Part shown: in pieces, positions 4,994 to 10,052 of the stretch | How positions within the stretch are numbered: the stretch's first letter is position 1 | Layout: each line of letters opens with the position of its first letter | From: DATLZM01 sp035559315 | GTDB taxonomy: Bacteria; Actinomycetota; UBA4738; HRBIN12 | Assembly: GCA_035559315.1 (NCBI GenBank) | Contig: DATMBJ010000229.1 | Coordinates: 1 to 10,052 of the forward strand | Direction: 5' to 3' | DNA length: 10,052 nucleotides | The notes under the pieces: model-generated | Told to the model about the DNA's origin: nothing | Database searches by the model: none | What the model saw: the letters and a program-made list of their open reading frames with translations, nothing else | Position numbers and translations under genes: made by a program

Positions 4994-7654
4994 ATGGACC
5001 AGACCGACGGCGGCCGGCACGGGCGCGTCCTGTGGGGGCTGCTCTCGCTGCTCTGCGTCGGAGGGATCGCCGGCGCCCTCTTCCTCGGCGGACGCGCCGT
5101 CGCCCGCGACGAGGCCGCGGCCGCCGCCCTGGCGCGCACCCGCACGGTGCTCCTGCTCGCCCCCCTCCTCGAACCCGCGGACCTCTCCGGGCCGGTGAGC
5201 GGCGCGCGGTACCGCGAGCTCCTGGAGGCCGTGCGCCGCGACGTGATCGCCGACGGCCCGTTCACCGCCCTGACCATCTGGAACCCCTCCGCCACCGCGG
5301 TCTTCTCCACGGACGAGGCGGCGGTCGGACGGCGGGCGCCCGAGCTCCGGGCGCGGATCGACCGCGTCGCGAGACAGGGCGTCGAGCGCGGGGTCGAGGG
5401 CGAGGACTTCGAGACCTGGGTCCCGGTCCGCCTGAAGCTCGACGGGCCGGTCGCGGCCGTGGCCCAGTTCGAGCAGCCCTACGACGAGCTCTGGGCCCGG
5501 GCGAACCGGCCCTGGAGGATCGCCGCGATCGGCTTCGGCGTGCTCCTGCTGGTCTCGGGCGCGATGCTCGGCTTCACGTTCCGCCCGGCGCCGGGGGCGA
5601 GGTCGCGGCCCCGGCGGACGGCCCGGCCGCAGGCCCCCGCCGCCTCGCCCGCTCCCGCTGCGGAGGGAGCCGAGGACGCGCACGAGGAGCCCGTGCTGGC
5701 CGCGGTCGGCGGCGGCCGTGCCGTGCGGCGCCGGGCGAAGCAGGAGACCGCGGAGCCCCCGGTCTACGCCGTCCCGGGTTTCCGGGAGCAGGTGCAGGCC
5801 CGGGAGGCGGCGGAGGCCCGGGCCGCCGCCGCCGAGGAGCGGGCGGCGCGGCTCCGGTCGGACTTCGAGCGGGCGCTCGCGGAGATGCGGGCGATGCAGG
5901 AGCGGCTCCGCGAGCTCGAGGGCGCCGCCAAGGCCCCGGCCCCGGCGACGCCGGCCGCGGCCGGGCCGGGGGCCGTCGCCGCGGGTCCTCGTCCGGACCT
6001 GGAGGCCGCCCTCCGGAGGATGGAACAGCGGGCCGAGGCCGCCGAGCGTCGAGCGGAGCGCGCGGAGGCGAAGGTGGCGGAGCTCCGGGGAGCCGCGGAG
6101 CGGATCGCCGGGCTCGAGGCGGAGCTGGCCGAGGCCCGGGCCGGGGCCGAGCGGGCGGCACGGCTCGAGGCGGAGCTGGCCGAGGCCACCGACCGGATCC
6201 GCGTTGCGGAGGGCGCGGTCGGCGCCGCCCGCGGGGAGAACCAGGCGCTCTGGGAGCGGTTGGTCCAGGCCGACCAGCGGCTCGAGGAGGCCCAGGCGGA
6301 GCGGCAGGCGCTGGAGGCCAAGGTCCGGGAGCTCGAGGCGGCCCTCGCCGAGGCGCCCCAGCCCGCGCCGGACCCGGCCATCGAGGCCCGCCTGCGCGAG
6401 GCCGAGGCCCGGGCCGAGGAGGCCGAGCGTCGCGCGGAGGAGGCCGAACGACGCGCCGCGGAAGCCGAGCGGGCCAGGGAGGAGGCCGAACGACGCGCCG
6501 CGGCTTCCGAGGAGGCGCTCCGGGAGGCCCAGGCCCGTCCGGCCACCGGCCCCGCAGACCCCGAGGCCGAGGCCAGGGCCCGCCAGGCCGAGGAACGCGC
6601 CCGCCTCGCCGAGGAGCGGTTCGCGGAGGCCGCCCGCCAGCTCCGGGAGGCCGAGGAGCGCGCCGCCCGGGCCCAGCGGGAGCTCGAGGAGCTGCGTGCG
6701 CGGGCCCCGGCCGAGACCGGCGGCGAGGCCTCGGAGCTGGAGCAAGCGCTGGCCGCCACCCAGGAGCGGCTACGGCGCGCCGGCGAGCGGCTGCAGGCGA
6801 CCGAGGAGCGGGCCCGCGCCACCGAGCGCGAGCTGGAGCGGGTGCGGGCGCAGCTCGAGGAGGCCCAGGCCCAGCTCCGGCGGAGCAAGATGGAGGAGGC
6901 CCTCAAGGCGCTCCGGGGCGACGGCGATCCGCGGCGCGAGGCCCGACGCGAGGAGGCCCGCGGCGAGGGCGGCCGACCGGTGGCCGAGCCTCCCCTCGAG
7001 GACCGACGGGCCGCGGGCCCGTTCGTGAAGGCCCTCTCCCTCGAGGCGAAGAACGCCCTCTCGGCGATCCTCGGCGTGACCCTGGCCCTGAAGCACACGC
7101 ACGACCCCGAGGACCAGCAGGGGCTCCTCCGCAAGCTCCAGGCCCACGCGAAGAAGCTCGACCACGTGGTCCACGACCTCGTGGACGCCGACCGCCTGGC
7201 CCGCGGCGCCGTCGAGCTCCGGCGCCGCCGCACCGACCTCGACGCGCTCGTCCGCCGGGTGATCGACGAGCTCGACGTCGAGGCCGAGCGGAACGTGGAG
7301 ATCGCGAGCGAGAAGCTGGTGCTCTCCGTCGACCCGGTGCGGGTGGAGCAGATCGTGACCGCCCTCCTCACCGGCGCCGTGAACCGCACCGGGCCCGGGA
7401 GCCACATCTGGGTCCGCGTGACGCCCGAGGAGGGCGGTGCGCTGATCGCGGTGGAGGACGAGGAGCTCTCCTCCGACGCCGCCCTCTCGCCGGTGGTCCT
7501 CCGCCTCGCGGACCTCCACGGCGGCTGGGCGCGCGTGGAAGGGAGGTCCACCGGAGGGTCGTCGTTCCAGGTGTTCCTGCCGGAGCGCGCCCCGGCCGGG
7601 GAGGACGAGCCGCAGGCGTTGCCCGAACCCGAGGCGCAGGCCGCCGCCGACTGA
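4994..7654 (+). CDS. Two-TM sensor-like protein with long coiled coil and degenerate histidine-kinase module
   Basis: The 886-residue protein probably sits in the cytoplasmic membrane. TM1 is about residues 12-33 and TM2 about 175-196. Between them lies a ~140-residue extracytoplasmic domain with a Cache-like segment (ALTIWNPSATAVFSTDEAAVGRR) typical of bacterial sensor inputs. After a Pro/Ala/Arg linker, residues ~260-645 form Ala/Glu/Arg coiled coil broken by short Pro-rich stretches near 320, 455 and 515. The C-terminus (~675-870) aligns by eye with DHp and HATPase_c domains: FVKALSLEAKNALSAILG (677-694) corresponds to an H-box with Leu683 where the phosphorylated His should be. The N-box (RVEQIVTALLTGAVNRT, 783-799) lacks both usual Asn residues. 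The D-box keeps D822 but not its glycines. HGG (842-844) and a final SSFQVFLP strand remain. It is probably a pseudokinase or scaffold; its partner is unknown. A sigma-28-like promoter and strong RBS precede it. Confidence 0.85.
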   Translation: MDQTDGGRHGRVLWGLLSLLCVGGIAGALFLGGRAVARDEAAAAALARTRTVLLLAPLLEPADLSGPVSGARYRELLEAVRRDVIADGPFTALTIWNPSATAVFSTDEAAVGRRAPELRARIDRVARQGVERGVEGEDFETWVPVRLKLDGPVAAVAQFEQPYDELWARANRPWRIAAIGFGVLLLVSGAMLGFTFRPAPGARSRPRRTARPQAPAASPAPAAEGAEDAHEEPVLAAVGGGRAVRRRAKQETAEPPVYAVPGFREQVQAREAAEARAAAAEERAARLRSDFERALAEMRAMQERLRELEGAAKAPAPATPAAAGPGAVAAGPRPDLEAALRRMEQRAEAAERRAERAEAKVAELRGAAERIAGLEAELAEARAGAERAARLEAELAEATDRIRVAEGAVGAARGENQALWERLVQADQRLEEAQAERQALEAKVRELEAALAEAPQPAPDPAIEARLREAEARAEEAERRAEEAERRAAEAERAREEAERRAAASEEALREAQARPATGPADPEAEARARQAEERARLAEERFAEAARQLREAEERAARAQRELEELRARAPAETGGEASELEQALAATQERLRRAGERLQATEERARATERELERVRAQLEEAQAQLRRSKMEEALKALRGDGDPRREARREEARGEGGRPVAEPPLEDRRAAGPFVKALSLEAKNALSAILGVTLALKHTHDPEDQQGLLRKLQAHAKKLDHVVHDLVDADRLARGAVELRRRRTDLDALVRRVIDELDVEAERNVEIASEKLVLSVDPVRVEQIVTALLTGAVNRTGPGSHIWVRVTPEEGGALIAVEDEELSSDAALSPVVLRLADLHGGWARVEGRSTGGSSFQVFLPERAPAGEDEPQALPEPEAQAAAD
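6111..6187 (+). repeat. 26-bp direct repeat within the coiled-coil region
   Basis: The 26 bases at 6111-6136 recur exactly at 6162-6187, 51 bp (17 codons) apart. Both copies encode an LEAELAEA segment in the same frame. The identity at DNA level, including synonymous positions, suggests a recent internal duplication or slippage-type expansion of the coiled coil. Confidence 0.6.
6437..6503 (+). repeat. 25-bp direct repeat within the coiled-coil region
   Basis: The 25 bases at 6437-6461 recur exactly at 6479-6503, 42 bp (14 codons, two heptads) apart. They encode EEAERRAA twice. A weaker copy lies just upstream around 6417-6437 (EEAERRAEEAERR). The 14-residue period keeps the heptad register, as expected for coiled-coil growth by unequal exchange or slippage. 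Confidence 0.6.
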
Positions 7655-7674
7655 CGCCTCGACCCCGGCGCCCG
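7655..7674. other. 20-bp convergent junction without a visible terminator
   Basis: The plus-strand pseudokinase gene stops at 7654 (TGA) and the minus-strand acyl-CoA dehydrogenase stops at 7675 (TAG). The 20 bases between them are GC-rich, with no usable stem-loop and no T-run on either strand. Transcripts from both sides probably overlap or end by Rho. Confidence 0.5.
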
Positions 7675-8832
7675 CTACCGGAGCGCCCGGAGGAGCTCGC
7701 GGGCGATCACCACGCGCTGGATCTGGTTCGTCCCCTCGTAGATCTGGGTGATCTTGGCGTCGCGCATGAACCGCTCGGCCGGGTACTCGGCCATGTACCC
7801 GTAGCCGCCGAGCACCTGCACCGCGTCGGTCGTGACCCGCATCGCCACGTCCGAGGCCGTGCACTTCGCCACGGCCGAGAGGTACGTGGTGCGGGGGTCC
7901 TCGGCGTCGCAGGCGGCGAGGGCCCGGTACACGAGGAGCCGGGCCGCCTCGATCCCCATCGCCATGTCGGCGAGCATGAACTGGATCGCCTGGAACTCGG
8001 CGATGGGGCGGCCGAACTGCTGCCGCTCGGTCGCGTAGCGGAGCGCGAGGTCGAAGGCGGCCTGGGCGATGCCCAGGGCCTGGGCCCCGATCGTGGGGCG
8101 GGAGCGGTCGAGGGTCCGCATCGCGTAGGCGAACCCCTCCCCCTCCTCGCCGATCAGCCGGTCGGCGGGGATGCGGGCGCCGTCCAGGATCACCTCGCGC
8201 GTCGGGGAGCCGCGGATCCCCATCTTGTGCTCGGGCTTGCCGAACGAGACCCCCGGGTCGTCGCGGTGGACGAGGAACGCCGAGATCCCCTTGGCCCGGA
8301 GGGAGGGGTCGCGGGTGGCGAACACCACGTACAGGTGCGAGACGCCCGCCCCCGTGATGAACCGCTTGGTGCCGGTGAGGACGAACCCGTCGCCGGCCCG
8401 CTCGTAGCGGGTGGTGAGGGCCGCGGCGTCGGACCCGGCCCCGGGCTCCGTGAGCGCGTAGGACATGAGCAGCTCGCCGCGGCAGATCCCGCCGATCACC
8501 CACCGCCGCTGCTCCTCCGAGCCGGCCAGCATCACCGGGATCGCCCCGAGGCGGGCCACGAGCGGGGTCAGGGCGAGGCCGGCCGAGGCCCGGGAGAGCT
8601 CCTCGATCAGCACCCCGAAGGCGAGCGATCCCCCGCCCGAGCCCCCGTACTCTTCCGGGTAGCCCACCGCCATCAGCTCGTTCTCGACCAGCAGCCGGTA
8701 GAGGTCCTCGGGCCACTCGTCGGTCCGGTCGATCTCGGCGGCCCGCGGCGCGATCTTCTCGTCGGCGATCTCGCGGACCAGCCCCCGGAACTCCTCCAGC
8801 TCCTCCGGCAGCTCGAACCGCGGGGCGTCCAT
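7675..8832 (-). CDS. Acyl-CoA dehydrogenase (FAD-dependent)
   Basis: This flavoenzyme catalyses alpha,beta-dehydrogenation of acyl-CoA thioesters, the first oxidative step of fatty-acid or branched-chain acyl-CoA breakdown, passing electrons to ETF in the cytoplasm. The 385-residue length is typical. Visible signatures are YALTEPGAGSD (125-135), the FAD-binding RQQFGRPI (270-277), QVLGGYGYMAEYP (339-351) and the C-terminal QIYEGTNQIQR (363-373). The catalytic base is E366, at the position used by short/medium-chain and butyryl-CoA dehydrogenases. Isovaleryl- and long-chain-type enzymes have the base elsewhere, so a short- to medium-chain substrate is likely, though the exact acyl chain cannot be read. 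The ATG (8830-8832) is 19 bp after the thiolase stop. No strong ribosome binding site is seen, so translation may depend on the upstream gene. It forms an operon with the thiolase. Confidence 0.95.
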   Translation of the reverse strand: MDAPRFELPEELEEFRGLVREIADEKIAPRAAEIDRTDEWPEDLYRLLVENELMAVGYPEEYGGSGGGSLAFGVLIEELSRASAGLALTPLVARLGAIPVMLAGSEEQRRWVIGGICRGELLMSYALTEPGAGSDAAALTTRYERAGDGFVLTGTKRFITGAGVSHLYVVFATRDPSLRAKGISAFLVHRDDPGVSFGKPEHKMGIRGSPTREVILDGARIPADRLIGEEGEGFAYAMRTLDRSRPTIGAQALGIAQAAFDLALRYATERQQFGRPIAEFQAIQFMLADMAMGIEAARLLVYRALAACDAEDPRTTYLSAVAKCTASDVAMRVTTDAVQVLGGYGYMAEYPAERFMRDAKITQIYEGTNQIQRVVIARELLRALR

Positions 8833-8851
8833 GGCCGGGCGCTAGTCCATC

Positions 8852-10033
8852 TCAGACCACTCGCCGGAGCACCAGCGCATCGCCCTGCCCGCCGCCCCCG
8901 CAGATCGCCGCGCCGCCCAGGTCCACCCCCCGCCGGCGCATCTCCATGGCGAGGGTGAGCGTGATCCGGGCGCCGCTCGCGCCGATGGGGTGGCCGAGGG
9001 CGACCGCGCCGCCGTTCACGTTCACGAGCGCCTCGTCGAACCCGAGGACCCGCGTGACGTTCAGGGCGACCGCCGCGAAGGCCTCGTTCACCTCGAGCAG
9101 GCCGAGGTCCGGGACGGCCAGCCCCGCCTTCTTGAGCGCGTGCTCGAGGGCGATGGCCGGGACCGTGTGGAGGTGGGCGAAGCCCGCCGCGGACATCCCG
9201 TGCGACACGACCTCGGCGAGGGGGGTGACCCCGAGGCGCTCGGCCCGCTCCCTCGTGGTGACGACCACCGCGCAGGCCCCGTCCGAGACCTGCGAGGCGT
9301 TCCCCGCGGTGATCGTGCCGCCCTCGGTGAACGCGGGCCGGAGCCGGGCCAGGGCCTCGGCCGTGGTGTCGGGGCGGATCCCCTCGTCCCGCTCCACGAG
9401 CACCCGCTCGCCCCTGCGGCCCGGGACCTCGACCGGGACGACCTCCTCGGCCAGCCGCCCGGCCTCCCAGGCCTCGTGGGCCCGGGCGTGGCTCCGCGCG
9501 GCCCAGACGTCCTGCTCCTCCCGGGTGATCCCCAGCTCGGCGTTCACCGCGTCCGAGCTCTCCCCCATGTGCTGGCGGGTGAAGGTCGACCACAGGCCGT
9601 CGTGGATCATCGAGTCCACGAGCTCCGCGTGCCCCATCCGCTCCCCGAACCGGGCCCTCGGCACGAGGTAGGGGGCCTGCGACATCGACTCCATCCCACC
9701 GGCCACGACGAGCTCGACCTCCCCGGCCCGGATCAGCTGGTCGGCCAGGGCGATCGCGTTCATCCCCGACAGGCACACCTTGTTGATCGTGATGGCCGGG
9801 ACCTCCTTGGGGATCCCGGCCGCGACCGCCGCCTGCCGGGCGGTGATCTGCCCCGCCCCGGCCTGGAGCACCTGGCCCATGATCACGTAGTCGACCTCGG
9901 CGGGGTCGACACGGGCCCGGGCCAGGGCCTCGCGGATCGCGATCGCCCCCAGGTCCACGGCGGAGAGGTCCCGGAAGGCCTGTCCGAACTTGCCGATCGG
10001 GGTCCTGGCCCCGGCGACGATCACGGAGGTCAC
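8852..10033 (-). CDS. Acetyl-CoA acetyltransferase (thiolase)
   Basis: This enzyme condenses two acetyl-CoA to acetoacetyl-CoA or runs the reverse thiolytic cleavage, linking beta-oxidation with polyhydroxyalkanoate, ketone-body or isoprenoid precursors. The 393 residues match the biosynthetic-type thiolase length. All active-site residues are present: nucleophile Cys87 in INKVCLSGMNAI, Asn316 in NEAFA, His348 in GHPIGASGAR and the acid/base Cys378 in CGGGGQGDAL. These fall at almost the same numbers as in the Zoogloea enzyme. The GTG start (10031-10033) gives VTSVIVAGARTPIG, the canonical N-terminus, and has GAGGAGG five bases upstream. The gene is complete. The downstream acyl-CoA dehydrogenase is 19 bp away and surely co-transcribed. 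The promoter is beyond the window edge. Acetoacetyl-CoA specificity is likely, but broader 3-ketoacyl-CoA use cannot be excluded. Confidence 0.95.
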   Translation of the reverse strand: MTSVIVAGARTPIGKFGQAFRDLSAVDLGAIAIREALARARVDPAEVDYVIMGQVLQAGAGQITARQAAVAAGIPKEVPAITINKVCLSGMNAIALADQLIRAGEVELVVAGGMESMSQAPYLVPRARFGERMGHAELVDSMIHDGLWSTFTRQHMGESSDAVNAELGITREEQDVWAARSHARAHEAWEAGRLAEEVVPVEVPGRRGERVLVERDEGIRPDTTAEALARLRPAFTEGGTITAGNASQVSDGACAVVVTTRERAERLGVTPLAEVVSHGMSAAGFAHLHTVPAIALEHALKKAGLAVPDLGLLEVNEAFAAVALNVTRVLGFDEALVNVNGGAVALGHPIGASGARITLTLAMEMRRRGVDLGGAAICGGGGQGDALVLRRVV

Positions 10034-10038
10034 GTCGT

Positions 10039-10045
10039 CCTCCTC
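10039..10045 (-). promoter_or_regulatory. Ribosome binding site of the thiolase gene
   Basis: On the minus strand GAGGAGG is followed by ACGAC and then GTG, an ideal Shine-Dalgarno placement. It settles the GTG at 10033 as the start over the in-frame GTG three codons downstream. Confidence 0.75.
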
Positions 10046-10052
10046 GGGTCTC

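Noticed and set aside
4798..5310. N-terminal extension of the NurA protein to a start at 5310
   Set aside because: It would overlap over 300 bp of the divergent gene and its strong RBS and promoter. The added residues are Ser/Arg/Pro-rich, and a well-placed -10 lies before the ATG at 4797.
6414..6503. Tandem repeats as a CRISPR-like or intergenic repeat array
   Set aside because: They are in frame within the coiled-coil gene, without unique spacers, and are explained by protein periodicity.
3356..6745. 1129-codon open frame on the minus strand
   Set aside because: It overlaps herA, nurA and the pseudokinase gene. The Leu/Gly repeat-like part is the antisense of the Ala/Glu/Arg coiled coil, not a leucine-rich-repeat protein.
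5032..8958. 1308-codon open frame on the plus strand
   Set aside because: It crosses two strongly supported genes on opposite strands and its translation is Arg/Gly/Pro-rich low complexity. It is an effect of high GC and few stop codons.

Overview
The window is dense, coding throughout and very GC-rich (roughly three quarters G+C by eye). There are no tRNA or rRNA genes, CRISPR arrays, insertion sequences or phage genes. Strong third-position GC bias, GTG starts, TANNNT -10 elements placed for leaderless transcription, and a beta-oxidation gene pair all suggest a chromosomal segment of a high-GC bacterium, most likely an actinomycete-type or deep-branching Actinomycetota lineage. The taxon is inferred from style, not from a marker gene.

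Layout. Positions 1-4797 (minus strand) hold a four-gene DNA-end-processing cluster, read right to left: a NurA-domain nuclease (3838-4797), a HerA-like hexameric translocase ATPase (2142-3836), SbcD/Mre11 (925-2088) and the N-terminal part of SbcC/Rad50 (1-922, running off the window). nurA-herA and sbcD-sbcC are tightly coupled, with gaps of 1 and 2 bp. A 53-bp gap between herA and sbcD carries what looks like a second promoter and an array of GTGA/TCAC half-sites. This is the gene content of the archaeal HerA-NurA-Mre11-Rad50 resection operon, here in a bacterial setting.

A 196-bp divergent intergenic region (4798-4993) separates this cluster from a plus-strand gene (4994-7654). That gene encodes a two-TM membrane protein with an extracytoplasmic sensor-like domain, a long cytoplasmic Ala/Glu/Arg coiled coil and a C-terminal histidine-kinase-like module. 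The module's phosphoacceptor His and N-box Asn residues appear to be lost, so it is a probable pseudokinase. Its upstream region contains a sigma-28 (FliA/WhiG)-like promoter, CTAAG...GCCGATAG, followed by a strong ribosome binding site.

Positions 7675-10033 (minus strand) carry an acyl-CoA dehydrogenase and an acetyl-CoA acetyltransferase (thiolase), a standard fatty-acid/acyl-CoA degradation pair transcribed towards the pseudokinase gene. All expected catalytic residues are present in both.

The most interesting points are the NurA-HerA-SbcD-SbcC cluster with an atypical HerA P-loop, the periodic operator-like array in front of sbcD, and the coiled-coil pseudokinase behind a sigma-28-like promoter. 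Nothing here is clearly a wholly undescribed system.
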